From positions 312,001-376,000 of the forward strand of contig JAQFVV010000500.1 of the NCBI GenBank assembly GCA_028023455.1: 64,000 nucleotides of DNA. Direction: 5' to 3'. Position numbers and translations under genes: made by a program. Shown piece after piece: positions 1 to 11,699 of the stretch (position 1 is its first letter; each line of letters opens with the position of its first letter). This stretch comes from Epiperipatus broadwayi (taxonomy: Eukaryota; Onychophora; Udeonychophora; Euonychophora; Peripatidae). The notes beneath the pieces are model-generated. The model was not told the origin of the DNA, made no database searches, and saw only the letters and a list, made by a program, of their open reading frames with translations.

Positions 1-24
1 TTAAGTGATACTCTAACCAGTAAA

Positions 25-185
25 CTATATCTTCAAAGACAATAGTCAGCAGAAATTTTATGTACTTATTTATGAAGGTCTTTTAGATTTTTTAATTTTC
101 TTTTCACCAGTAAGGCTAATGAATAGTTTCCAAACATTATTGATTATTATAATAAATGGACTTTATAGGATATATTTCATTGCCA
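25..185 (-). repeat. dispersed repeat shared with the flank of the Penelope-like element
   Basis: This stretch aligns by eye with 61397-61545: both read tcaaagacaa, then a cttat block, a T-rich tract and a block close to tttccaaacattattgatta. The partner copy lies just downstream (in element orientation) of the Penelope-like reverse transcriptase remnant. This may therefore be the non-coding tail of that family. A shorter partial match, gattggtttccaaacatt, occurs at 63963-63980. Confidence 0.5.
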
Positions 186-634
186 TGTGAACAGCTTGTT
201 TAAGTGTTCTTTGCTTTAATATTCTTAGTTTTTCCAAATTGACCATTATAATCACTGGTACAGACAGTTGAATGTATTTGAAAGTTTAATTTGATGATTA
301 AACTAGAGAATTAAAATAATCTAACATATAATGATAAGTAAAATGCCAATATTCCTAATTTTCAAACATTAAAGAATGTCTTATATGTGAAGAAGACCGC
401 TGGTCAGTTGAAACTATTTAAATCAATAACAATAAAAGGCATAAATGGAACACATTATTTTTTATAAAACATGAAAACAAAGAATATTTAAATTATGTAT
501 AACATGTTCCAAACTATTTTTATATAAAGAAATAATATAGATATTGATATGTTACTGTTTATATATTACATAAAGTTACACTATAGGAAGAGAAATATAA
601 ATTTATTTAAATATATAACATGTTAAAAACCAAC

Positions 635-764
635 CTCGGTTGTCTCATATTTACATCTGGCTGTATTAGCAAATAGATTTGGTCCAGGGTTGCCTTTACC
701 AAGAGGACACTGATTGATATCAATTTCTATAAAATTCATATCTGCTACAGTTACTGCTACATAC
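635..764 (-). CDS. GPR158-like: GPR158/GPR179-like receptor, exon 2 (end of Cache region)
   Basis: Second exon of the receptor that starts at 9050. It follows a good acceptor (pyrimidine-rich tract then TTTTAG, AG at 766-765). Its first base G completes the lysine codon left open by exon 1, so phases match exactly. It then reads 43 codons (residues 289-331), including YVAVTVADMNFIEIDINQC and GPNLFANTARCKYETTE. The pattern DINQC followed 17 residues later by ARC is the family-typical link from the Cache domain to the EGF-like calcium-binding domain. The next expected piece (C-x-P then the EGF-like domain) is not found below 635. The predicted donor is GAG|GTTGGT, a mediocre site, so the 3' edge is slightly uncertain. 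The EGF-like, seven-transmembrane and cytoplasmic exons must lie beyond position 1. Confidence 0.82.
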
Positions 765-2159
765 CTAAAAAGCAAAAAGAAAAAAGGCTAATTATATATT
801 ATTTACTCTTTTGTTATAATTTAAAAAATAGATATTTAATTATGAATCAGTGATGAGCACTCTTTATTGAGATCATTGTAAAATAAGATAGAAGATATAC
901 CTAAACAATTTCTGAACTATAAATTTTGGTATTAGAAGGCTCAAAAGAACACAAGATCTGTTTCAAGGAAAGCAGATTTGATTTTATTGAAAAGTGACAG
1001 TTTATGTACATAAATATCAAATGTAAAAGCTTTCACAATTAATAAATATAAAAATAATTATAATTTGGTGAAATTTTTTTTATTATAATCTTTACCATGA
1101 GGGGTATACTCTCTCACACATATAATAAACTAATTAAAAAAACATATAGATTATAACAAAATATATGGAAAGATGGAAAAAACGCATAGAATAACTTATT
1201 CAGAATCCATACTTGAATTGCTATACCATGTAACAGAATATATTGTGAGAGATGCATAGAAAGCTAACTTAAGTCTCAATTAGAGTTCATCCTGTAATGA
1301 AACATATCTTGAAGATATAAAAAAGTAGAAGATAATTGGCTACCAGCCTTTACACAAATATATTATAAATAATTTTCAATTATTATCAATTAAATGAAGG
1401 ATAATAATCTCTCCAAGTTTAATCTACTTTCTCTGATCCATAGCATCTCTAATACCCATTATATCAACAAACTTTCTTATTTTAAATTAATAACACAATG
1501 AATGATAAGTGTATATGTTTATATTCAAGCTTTCAGGCCAAGATGCTTAAGACTGGTGTATATATAAAAAGTTAAGGTGAGAAAAGGTTGGTATCATCCT
1601 TTTCTTATCAAAATCTCTGTCATGTATCGAAGCCTGATCGTTCTTAAGACAGCTGTTTAAAATCTGATTGGCTGCCTGAGAGATAATCGCACATGTGAAA
1701 GACTAGCAAACTTTCAATTATTATCATTAATTCCATGTGGTCTTTTTATTACAACTTTTACAATCTCTTGGAATTCAGTTTAATAAAATTTCACTTGTTC
1801 ATCCACTATCTTCTCTTTTAGCAATATGTGCCCAACTTCATTTCAGTCTCTAATAATTCTTTCAATAATGTCAATGACAACTATTTGTTTTCTCTCCCTA
1901 CTCTTAAATACTACTCTCCATACTTCATTGAGTGACCTGAAGGCTTGCTGTTTAAGATCCAAGTCTTAGATTCAAAAGTAAAAACTGGTAAAATACATCA
2001 ATTAAAAACCATTTTCTTCAAACATATAGGCATTTTAATATTAACTTATGTTTATCAAAAGCACTCTATCCAAATTTAATTCTATGGTTCTAAAATTGTA
2101 ATAAATAATTTATAAAGTGCATACTCATTACGTGCATAGTCTTAAGGTTATAGCTTTAA

Positions 2160-2890
2160 TATATATATTACTTCTATGATTCTATTCTATTTTTATTTGT
2201 ATTAATAATCTCACAAAGTTTTTGTATAGTTAATTTCTTACTCTGAGAAAATCCATTGAATATTACTTTAGTTCTAATTTTTGTCATTAATTCTACTTTT
2301 TTCTTTTCATCTTATAACTCTTATAACATTTCCTGAAACTTTAAAACATTATTTTCAAAAACATGCAAAATCTAGACGACATAAATAATCTCCATTTTCT
2401 TTTAATCCACAAAATACTTTCGGCAAAACTGCTGTAAAATTTTTTGGGAAATATCTTAGTATTAATCTTAGTATAAATGCTATTGCATTTTGTAAATATT
2501 CTTTAGAAAAAAGAAATTGCCTTAGAAATGTTTAGAAAATCAAATACCATTTCATAATCTATAAATCCAAAACAGAATAGCAATTCACTTCCATTGATCC
2601 ATTCTGTAGCTTTCTTTAATACTTGAATGTGATTTATTATGCTAAAACCTATTGAAACTTCAGCTTGTTCTTTTAGTTGATTAAAATCTGAAGTTTACTA
2701 CAGATGAGTTGTAATCATCTTGAGAAAGACTTTATAAAGAACTAACAGAAGACTGATAGGTCTAATTTGTAGTATCTTCTTTATCACCTTTTTAATATAT
2801 TAATAGTAATTTAACTGATACATATTTATCATTTAGATATTTGAATATAACTTTATCAAAAAATTTTCTATTTCTATACTTTTTAAAAGA
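2160..2890 (-). pseudogene. RTE-type LINE reverse transcriptase fragment, degenerate
   Basis: Read on the minus strand, this stretch keeps clear reverse transcriptase blocks spread over several frames. In order they are KGDKEDTTN; RPISLLLVLYKVFLKMITTHL; KEQAEVSIGFSIINHIQVL (a worn version of the QAGFR-G-STIDHI block); and CFGFIDYEMVFDF (palm motif A, F-DY-KAFD in the family). Multiple stops and frameshifts make it non-functional. It lies head-to-head with a plus-strand copy of the same family starting about 40 bp away. The product would have been the polymerase of an RTE-like non-LTR retrotransposon. The clade call rests on motif style only. Confidence 0.6.
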
Positions 2891-2929
2891 TGGAATTATT
2901 ACTAAAAAAAAAATGGCATCATAAAATGT

Positions 2930-3673
2930 GTGGCAATAAATAACAAAACAAACCAACAAAAACGACCTATAGTTATTTTATCTTCTGAATTTGCAAGCAT
3001 TTTAAATGAAGTGAGACATGCAATTAAATCTATGAAAAAGAAAAAAGTTCAAGAAAATGATAGAATTATATTTGATATGTTAAAGAAGCAAGTGAAAAAA
3101 ATAAAAAAATTGCTAGCAAAACTATATACAAAATATCAAAATGATAAAAAAGTACCAGACAATTGGAAGAATGCAATAATAATACTGATATTTAAGAGAA
3201 GTGATAAAGAAGATATTAAAAATTGCAAACTTTGGGTTTTAACCAAACATAAAAATAAAAAAACTGGATTTAAAAGTAGTTGTCATTATAATTTAGTTAA
3301 TTTTATATTCATTTTCACAGTGAGTAAAGCTTTGCCTCATCAAGATATAGACCCAGAATATTGTCATATTCTGAGGAATATTTATCAAAATGCAACAGCA
3401 AGGATGAATTACATAATATTATTAAGATTAATAGAGAAGGATGTACAACAAAATGATTCCATATTTCAACATTTTTTACAAGTATTTTGTGATTTTAAAT
3501 GGGAAATTAAGAAAGCAAAAATAACTGGAGGTTATTTAAATCATCTACATTCTGCAGATGATAATACTTCAAAACTTCAAGAAATGTTGCAAGAGTTATC
3601 AAATAAAAGTAAGAAAGTTGTAAGGATGGCTTACAATCCAGTTCAACCAACCCTTATATGTCCACAGTATTAA
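2930..3673 (+). pseudogene. RTE-type LINE reverse transcriptase remnant with a 247-residue open frame
   Basis: The open frame keeps the N-terminal fingers region (EVRHAIKSMKKKKVQENDRI, then KVPDNWKNAIIILIFKRSDK). It also keeps the thumb-side stretch (PEYCHILRNIYQNATARM) and a worn catalytic block, YLNHLHSADD, where Y/FADD is expected. The segment that should carry RPISLL, the QAGFR block and the first catalytic aspartate (F-DY-KAFD) is missing or replaced between residues about 100 and 135. A functional polymerase is therefore impossible despite the long frame. The C-terminus is also cut off. The assigned start is only the first ATG after a stop; homology begins near residue 26. Confidence 0.65.
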
Positions 3674-5934
3674 ACTAAACTCATGAAAAACATCAGCTGA
3701 GATAATAGATTAGATACATGATACAGTTTGTCTATATGCAAACAGATATTAAATACATACACACTTGAAGTTTATTTTAATAAGTACCAAATCAAGATAA
3801 TGTTAGAATGAAGCAAATGCTCCTTTTTAATGGAAAATAAAAGCTTAATCATAGAAACCTTTCATATGTATATCTATACCAATAACGTTTGTTAATGTGA
3901 AACTCTCATGATGTAAGAAAGTAACTTAGTAGATATGGTGATGACCTGATATCAGGTCAATATCTAAGCAATCAAGTGTTAGAAAATGAGAGTACAATTT
4001 TACTACGTAATTTTATTACATAATTTCAATAACTGCCATTAATTTATGCAATAATAGACACCTACAAGCAATGGAAAAGGAAATTGAAAATGCGAGTTTG
4101 CTGAACAATGGATATTAAGTCCAGTATAAAAACAAACTCTCAGTTCATTTCCATTCTCTTTCATATTTTATTAAGTGATATGACAACTGCAAGCAGTAAA
4201 TAGCTGAATATCGAACATTAGAACAAAGGATAAAATGGATATGTTCAAAAATATTATCTCTTTTGTAGAAAATTTTAAAGCACTAAAAATTGAAGAAAAT
4301 TGTGATCAACATTTAAAACGTCAAAAGTTAATGAACTTTAGCAGTGTAATAAAAGAATTAAAATAATTTTATATCGATAATAGAAGACAGAAGATTGCGC
4401 TGTCAATCGAACAAGAAAAAGGAATGTTGTATCACCAGCACATACTGATAAACGATGAAGTAAAACTTTCTTTTGCATAAATTTACTAAACATCAAATAA
4501 TAAGCTGAAGGAAGTTTAATTTTTTTTTTAGAAATTACCAAACAATGTATACTGGCTAGATAAATGTGCCATAGGGTTGGAGTGCTATCTTAATTGTCAT
4601 AAAGCGTAATGATTTAATTCACTCATACAAATAATGCCTAGAAAAACGGCTAACACTTTATCTGAAGTGTCTGAGAGGATCCCAGAAGAGAATGACATCC
4701 AAAATGGAAACAATCTCATCCAAGTGTGTTACCGGAGAATCTGAGGACTGATGGAGGAGTTATCAGAATGGATTGTATCCATGAAAAACATTAATGTTTA
4801 AATTATAGACTTTAATCAGGAAGATTTGAACAAAATCAAAATTATTATGTTATTTTTTTTTTACTTTGTACATTTATAAAATTCTACTTTTATTTCTCCC
4901 ACACTTGGAAGTTTCAGCATGTTTGCAATCAGAAAAGTTCATTGCATAAGAAGTAACATAGTATGAGGGGGGTATAAAGCTAGAAAATCTTTTTCTTTAT
5001 AAAGAAAATTTAGGTTGATTCCCTCCATAGTGACCTGACATTCAATCATCATGATCACATAATATGGAATGAGGTTAAGAATTTTTCATACTCTTCCATA
5101 TTAATTTAATTCACTAGTACAGTACAGAGTTCGTGTTAATTGTTTATGTTTAACTACTAATCATTACATTTAGTTTATTTGGTATGAATGATTAATATTT
5201 TTGTGTGAGTCTCTATCCATTTTAGACAACTTGTATATGGATAAAGGGAGGGAGGAGGTCCCCAAAGAAGATGGAACCTCTCCAGTTAAAATTGGATAAC
5301 AGAGCTATTGGACATACTGTGATATAACCTTGTAAATAGTTAGTCAGCTTCGCGATCGTCATGACAATGAAACTTTTTTTTTAGCTAATCTTATTGGCTT
5401 TGTAAAGAGGGAGTGTCTATTGATGCACATCTACCATGGGTATGGGTTGGAGTAACAAATAATTTTAGTCATTGATATGGTAGAGATGCATTTGGGACAC
5501 ACATAATCACATTTTGCTAGGTTAATAAAATTTGAATTTTTTTCTGCTATAAATAAAAATTGTTAATGTTTTTTAAATTGGTTTCCAATTTATCAAATTT
5601 GTTTCATACACTCATTAATTTGACTAAATATATATGCACACACACACATTATTATAACATATAACACAGCAATAGGATTGGATGTATCTTAAGTCAATGA
5701 AAACTTAGTTGCTACATAAAGTAAATTCAGTCCTGAAGAGAGTCAAAGGCAACATACTGAGGTGTAATGGAATTCAAGAGAGGTGAGATATGGATGAACT
5801 AGCCATTGGAGGTGGATATAATCATTGGTTAATTACTTCATCATGTTAGTTACAGCATCCTACCCGAAGACCCTAAGTCTGATCATAGTTAGATGCCCCC
5901 CCCCTCTTCTGGTGGAAAATCCAGACCATTACAA

Positions 5935-6240
5935 AGTAGAACTAAAAGTAAATATTAAAAAGACTAAAATAATATTCACTGGATATTCTTTTCTGATTGA
6001 TAATCGCGATTTAGAAAAAAAACAACAATTGCAAATACCTTGATCAGATTATTAATACAGATGGAAACATAATGGATGAAATTAATCATAGAAATAAACT
6101 TGGATGGAGTGCTTTTGGTAGAAATAATATTAAAAGGAAATATGCCTGTGTGTTTGAAAAGTAAGGTTTTTAATATATGTATTTTACCAGTTTTTATTTA
6201 TGGGTCTGAGACTTGGATTAATGTTTACTTTTAGTCCTAT
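5935..6240 (+). pseudogene. RTE-type LINE, C-terminal reverse transcriptase fragment
   Basis: Across three frames the region reads NIKKTKIIFTG, then YLDQIINTDGNIMDEINHR and GWSAFGRNNI, then CLKSKVFNICILPVFIYGSETWI. This block order (KTK-M, YLG-I-DG-I--EI--RI--GW-AF, VFN-C-LPV-YG-ETW) is typical of RTE-like elements just after the catalytic core. It could be the 3' continuation of the 2930-3673 fragment with about 2.3 kb inserted between, or a separate insertion. Confidence 0.6.
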
Positions 6241-6994
6241 TTTTTTACTTTCATCTGATTTACATTCTCTGAAATCAAACAGTAAATGAAGATTTCATAA
6301 ATTCAAAAATAAATGCAGATATTTTAAAATTGCACTTTTGCATATATCTGATTTGTTATTAATATACTTTTTTGTTAAATAATTAATATTGTTTTTGGTA
6401 AATAAATTATTTTTATTGCAAAATATATTATTTACTTCATTTTATTTAATATATTCTTGTAATCATGAATTCAAAAATAAACAAAACATTTTATTTCTTA
6501 TACACTAATTTTTCCTCCACTGATTGGTTAGTACTATATAGGTCAATAAAGATGGTAAACCATTCAGTACATTTAACAGTTTAATGTCTACACAGTAAAA
6601 TAATGAATGCAAACAATATTTTATTCTGAATTGCAATTTATAAATATATATTAATTTCATTTAACAAACCATCAATTTACTTTTTTTTTCCTGTTTGATT
6701 AACTCAAATTAAAATTAGAATGTTAATTATTATTCAAAAACATTATAAAATGATTAAAAAGATTTGCAATTTACAAAAAGAAATTGAGTCTTAAGTGGCT
6801 AGCCTCAATATTGCAAAAGTATGTAGAAAGATAATAGATAAACTTTCACAAAATACAAAACTGATGATGGGAGTTGATATACAAAGCTTTAAAAAATCAA
6901 CAATTAAAGAAGCTTGAATGCCAGGTTTTAGGGAGAAATTAAAGATTAAATAAATTACAAAAAATAATTGCAAGGAATAGTTTCAGCATTAAAA

Positions 6995-7665
6995 CTGACA
7001 CAGTTGAAGCCATAATCTATGGACTTTGAATTCTAGAATCTGCCATTCTATCACTGCATTTAAAGCATGCAAAATAAATCATTAATTAAAAGGTTTATTA
7101 CTCGGAAGTTCATAAAAAAAAAAATAGCACTGAAGATGAAAATTAGGCAAGATCTATAAACTTTGATCTCAAGTTTGCCATTCTATCACTACATCAAACC
7201 AAGATCCCAATTAATAGATTGATTCAAATGATCAAACTGAGTTTTGTTTTAAACTTGACTTGAAAATTGATGTCAACCTTTAACTTGATTCCATTATTCA
7301 CTAAACTACAATTCATACCCAGTGTAGTTTGATGCAGTGACAGAACTGGCAGATTCTGGAGCTCAAAGTCATGGAAGCTGGTCCAATTATTATTTCTAGT
7401 GCTCAAACATATGGATTCCCAAGCAATAAATTAGGATTGTCTAGTATGGTTTACTGCTCTAAAGCCCAAGGTTTTTGGAGTGTGGCCCAGTTCTCTCATT
7501 TTCTATATTCAAACTTCTTATGGACTCCTGAATTAATAAATCATACATTTTTTTTTCTTTTTTATGGTTAGTATGGTAGTTGTGGCAGACTCTGGAGATC
7601 AAAAGCTTAGTTATGATTCAAGTGCTTGAGATTCATATGAATTCTCAGGCAATAAACTATTCAAT
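6995..7665. repeat. foldback repeat with internal tandem copies (family C)
   Basis: Blocks on the left (near 7010-7065 and 7150-7200) reappear as reverse complements on the right (near 7330-7385 and 7574-7605). An example is the left block gaattctagaatctgccatt against the right block ggcagattctggagctc. The arms are diverged, so this is an old inverted-repeat element. Related blocks occur at 45420-45670 and near 16990-17080. Confidence 0.5.
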
Positions 7666-8187
7666 TATTTTCTGCCCTATATAGTTAATGTAAAGGAAGA
7701 ATAACCCAATTCTGTCTTTAATATTCGAACTACTTATGAACTCCCAAGCAACAACACCATTCGATTTTAATTATTACAATTTATCATTAAGATTTAAAGT
7801 TTTCAGAAAAAACTTTCCGCCTAAAGATTTTATTTTTTAAAAAAGTTTTATAGAGATATTGTTACAAATTTTGTTTCGTCATATGTAAAAATAATCGAAC
7901 AGTTTAAGGCTCTGGAGTTCATCAGTTCGGACACCGGAAGTGATGAAGCGGAACGGCGATACGTGAACCATTATGACTAATGAATTTTTTATTACTGGCA
8001 ATGATAAAATGTTACACCAAAAGGATTTTTGGGCGTCAAACACGCTTTTCAACAAAGAACTTATTGTAGCATACTCCATTTATGTATTTAACTAAGATAA
8101 TAACGGTAAAATATTTTGTTTTAAATTAGGTTTCTATGGTGTATTTATAATAAAAAAATCTTAACAGTTATAATAACAAATACTTAC

Positions 8188-9050
8188 TTATTTTTCTGAA
8201 GATGTCTCCATTCACTATTTCTGGGATATAAATCTGGTATAGGCACAGTGACACTAACAATCCATTTGTTCGATCGACCACAATCAAAATATGGTTGTGT
8301 CCATGATACAGGACCAGGAATTTCAGCAGGCCCAGGTGGGCCGAAAAATTCGAAGTTGTCCAGTGTAGTATTAGCATGAAGTATTTTTGCAGAATAAACC
8401 GTTTTTCTATAATCACTAATATCATTATCAGGTAACCAATCACTAAACCAATCATTGATTTTATACATATCGTTAGTATAATTAGTTGTAATGCCGTGGA
8501 CAACTCCTAAATCTTTTACTTCAAATGTATTTAATGTAGACACTTTATTTGGATTTAACGGGTCATTAAAATCATCTGATCGGATTGCACGGGGTGCAAA
8601 TAAAGCCAATGTTCTATTAAAATAATTCCTATACCAATTGGGATAAGAACAGTTATTATCAAAATAGATTGCTGAAGCATTTATGGACGGATTAGCTGCA
8701 ACATCGGCAATGGCGCTAAGATAGTAATACATTAATCCTGGTTGACCAACTGCTCTTCCAAAAATAAAACTATAAAAATATGCTCTTGTGAGAGCAATAT
8801 TATACAAATTTCTTAAAGAAGTCCTATTGGGAAAAATTGGATTGATTTCTTTAATATCATACACATGAGAAACAGAATCTTTTCGAAGATACAATTCGTG
8901 TTTTTGCCTTACCTGACAATTTTCAGCATTAACGAGATCCATACTTTTTTTAATTTCATCAAAAGAATCGGGTCTTTGCCAATGATACTGGCACCAAATT
9001 CCCCAAAAACTGAAACTAACAAGCACCACCGTTATTTCTAAGGGGTGCAT
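8188..9050 (-). CDS. GPR158-like: GPR158/GPR179-like orphan class C GPCR, exon 1 (signal peptide and Cache region)
   Basis: First coding exon of a membrane receptor of the GPR158/GPR179 family (GPR158 is known as a metabotropic glycine receptor; ligand binding in this copy is inferred). It encodes 287 residues plus two bases of codon 288. Residues 1-20 form a hydrophobic signal peptide ending near WC. The rest is an extracellular domain with six N-glycosylation sequons (N75, N124, N133, N145, N190, N227). The tail, around W250, PYFDCG (C257) and KWIVSVTVPIPDLYP, resembles the C-terminal part of the family's Cache domain. The start is supported by an in-frame TAA at 9093-9095 and an A at position -3. 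The exon ends in a strong donor, AA|GTAAGT (GT at 8187-8186); the frame stops two bases further on. The split codon is completed by the first base of the exon at 635-764. No transmembrane part is present here. Confidence 0.85.
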
Positions 9051-10080
9051 GTTGTATTTGCGAATGTAGCAACCACAACTATTCTCTTTTGTTTAAAGTT
9101 CACAGTTTTAGTGAAATGCATAAGTATCCACACCTTTCAATATGGCCGTTTTTCAAAACTCACCTGTAACGACGCTTACCTGTGTCACATTAATACCGTA
9201 CCTAAGTTTTCAGTAAAATAATAACAAAAAAATTTCTTTGATAAAATAATTTAAATTATTAACTCACTTTAGACTAACAAGATTATAATGATAAAAGTAT
9301 AAAAACTAATAAAAATTATTTAAAAGGATTTTAAATTACAATTGTAAGAATTTCGAAATTCAAAACCGGAAACTAATTAATTGGCGTGTTTGTTTTTTTT
9401 TGCTTTTGTTTACAAGCTTACCTTATCTGTTTCACTATTTATTATTGCTTTAATGGTATTTAAAATAATTATACCTTAATTAAGGATTTATGGGAAATAA
9501 ATAATTTGATAGTTTTATTGTATAGTTATTTTGTTTTAATGTTATTAACTGCTTTGCGAAAATTTATCTCTTAATATTTTATTTGAACATAACGGTATGT
9601 TCTTGGGTGTAATTATATGTTATTCTTCTCCAGTTCTTTAAAAAAAAAAAGGGGGGGGGGTCATCAAAAGTTATTGAATATAAAGGTCTCTGCTAACTTT
9701 TCCCTAGATTTAGATGAATTTATAAGTGAACGCTAATTGCAGTGGTAAAAATGTGGGAAGGAAAATTGAATTATTTTGGAATGTGTGTTCAAAAAATAAA
9801 TACGTGTGCAGGAATATTATTATCGGATAAATATTTTCGACATTCAGAATCTTGAGATTATAGCTGCTATTTTGTTTAAATTAATAATTGTCGAAAACGG
9901 TATTTATTTATTTAGCGTATTGGTTTTTTTTTTAAAAAAAAAACGAACTATTTACAAAATATAATCGAATCTATAGAGAAGCCAGTCAAGAGGTAGATTC
10001 TTGTGTGACTTTTTAAAATCGTTCAATTTTACCACTGTTATATCTGACATTGCCTTTAAAAATGGACTATTCCAGATTCC
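9051..10080. other. upstream flank of the GPR158-like gene
   Basis: Immediate 5' flank and presumed 5' UTR/promoter of the minus-strand receptor gene. A few CpGs stand out from the CpG-poor background (for example near 9165-9180), but no TATA box or initiator can be placed with confidence. It also carries an 11-A run followed directly by about 10 G (near 9640-9660) and an 8-T/9-A run near 9925. No gene is seen. Confidence 0.3.
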
Positions 10081-10105
10081 TTGCCTGATTGGCTAGACTT
10101 GGTCG

Positions 10106-10315
10106 CTATCTAATGGGGATAAATCCTTCATTGGGGTTCGCGCACATAATCCGAGTGTTTCCAGTAAGATAGGGAACTGCCATTAAATAGCCTTTTTGGA
10201 GGCAAGGCAGAGAGCAATTACTTCTGTCAATCTGAACGTGCTCTCCAATAAATTCTCTACTATCAGCAAAGATTTTTTCTCTAGTCATTATTGCGACGGA
10301 GTGAGGCAGGTTCAT
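10106..10315 (-). other. short open frame of unknown origin, 69 codons
   Basis: A minus-strand open frame in an unusually GC- and CpG-rich patch compared with its surroundings. It encodes a small polar product (ADSREFIGEHVQIDRS, then a CLQKGY block) with no domain I can name. It lies directly beside a 49-bp tandem repeat. It may be the residue of a mobile element or of an exon; I do not recognise it. Confidence 0.25.
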
Positions 10316-10343
10316 CTAAGGACTTGAAACTGCTATGTCCGCA

Positions 10344-10475
10344 GCTGACTCGAGGCAAGCTGTCCTGCACAGCCGGAAGAGTCTGAACTAGAGCTAACTC
10401 GAGGCAAGCTGTACTGCACAGCTGGAAGAGTCATACTTGAACTCGTGAGGCAGGCTATTTATATAGCTGGAAGTG
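10344..10475. repeat. 49-bp tandem repeat, two good copies and one degenerate copy
   Basis: Unit 1 starts at 10344 and unit 2 at 10393; both contain actcgaggcaagctgt followed by ctgcacagc and ggaagagtc. A third worn unit (gtgaggcaggct, then tagctggaag) follows near 10445. The block is GC-rich and abruptly bounded by AT-rich sequence. Confidence 0.75.
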
Positions 10476-10499
10476 AGTTCCATTACTCGGCATGACTGC

Positions 10500-11580
10500 A
10501 TCGGCATTAAATTGTATAAACTATATTTATATGTTTTATTAACTAATGTGTGTATATTTAATAAATTATACATATTAATTGTTGAGTAGTGCCATTATTT
10601 GTCTGTTGGTTTAGAACCAAACCTGTAAATTTAGCCAAACACAACAGCCACTTTAGTCATAAATTCAATAATCATTAATTATGTAATTCATTATTTGTAT
10701 TTTTCTACATGCTGCTAAATTCTATTTATGAAGCAGATGAGCGCAACAACCATGAATTTTCCTGAATCTGTTGAAGAGATTCCATTTATGTCTAGGAAGA
10801 TCAAATTCAATTTTATTGTTGGATCTGGAAAAATAATTTGTTTGGAACCTCACAAAGATTCTAATTTTTATGTTATAATTCTTTGATTGTAGATGCAAAC
10901 AGGATTGTGATTTGAGATGTCTTAGGTTGTGAAACTAATATCTCAAGTTATTTGGAAGCTCAATCGACAACAGCTTTTTATATATTTTCTATGAGATGAT
11001 TTCTCTTTGAGGAAGCCATGGTTAAGAATAGACTTTTTTGGTACTGTTTAATTTAAAACCAGAATTTTAGTTTGGGAATTTTTTCTCCAAACAGGATCAA
11101 TATTCATTAGAAGAATATGCTAATGCTAACGAAACTATAAAGTACACCTTTATCCTCCTTAGCGATGGCAATTGGTTCTCCAAAACTCAACATTAAGCAA
11201 GAATATCGCATAGAGAATACATATTTATAATGGGGGTCTATGGGGAAAAAATTGGTCGGTTCCTAAAGCTAAAAAATTACACTAACTTAAGAATAAAGTA
11301 CATATTAAAAAAATATTCATTACGCTTATTTTAAATGCAATCTGTTTTTCTTTTTAAATTCAATGTTCGCATTTTAAAATGTTGTTTTCCTTTTGATTTG
11401 AAATCAATTGGGTATAAATAACATTTTTAACGAAGTTACAAAATTAATAACTATTTTTACATAATTGCCAGGTGTTCTAAAAATAATATACAGTAATTAA
11501 GGTTTTCCTGAAAGTTTGTGATGATGATATTTTAGTTGCACTGTGCCATATTAATATATTGGACTATTTCATCATCTAAT
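10500..11580. other. AT-rich spacer without recognised gene
   Basis: No coding frame or RNA gene is evident. An AATAAA-like string (near 10559) follows the 49-bp tandem repeat, but no transcript can be assigned to it. Confidence 0.4.
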
Positions 11581-11587
11581 ATAAGTG

Positions 11588-11680
11588 TTGAATGTCTTTA
11601 GAAAAATTAAACTTTATTTAAATAATTCAAGTACTGTACATTATATTTAAATAAAGTTTAATTTTTCTAAAGACATTCAA
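11588..11680. repeat. perfect 37-bp inverted repeat with 19-nt loop
   Basis: Positions 11588-11624 and 11644-11680 are exact reverse complements. They are separated by 19 nt, with partial pairing continuing outward (atataag/cttatat). The arms begin ttgaatgtctttag. The exact match in otherwise heavily mutated DNA implies a recent or maintained origin. It could be a young miniature foldback element, a hairpin RNA source or a replication-derived palindrome. Confidence 0.9.
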
Positions 11681-11699
11681 TTCTTATATGTACAGTATA

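Larger units (their letters stand above)
765..8187 (-). other. intron 1 of the GPR158-like gene
   Basis: A 7.4-kb phase-2 intron between the two receptor exons, bounded by GTAAGT (8187-8182) and TTTTAG (ending 765). It is AT-rich and filled with old repeats: oppositely oriented RTE-type LINE fragments (2160-3673), an RTE C-terminal fragment (5935-6240) and a foldback repeat (6995-7665). The stretches 765-2160, 3675-5930 and 7670-8180 show no coding signal. A short CA run lies near 5637-5650. Confidence 0.8.

Noticed and set aside
8168-8503. 111-codon minus-strand frame overlapping the receptor exon
   Set aside because: Another frame of the receptor exon; the overlapping frame has signal peptide, sequons and family motifs.
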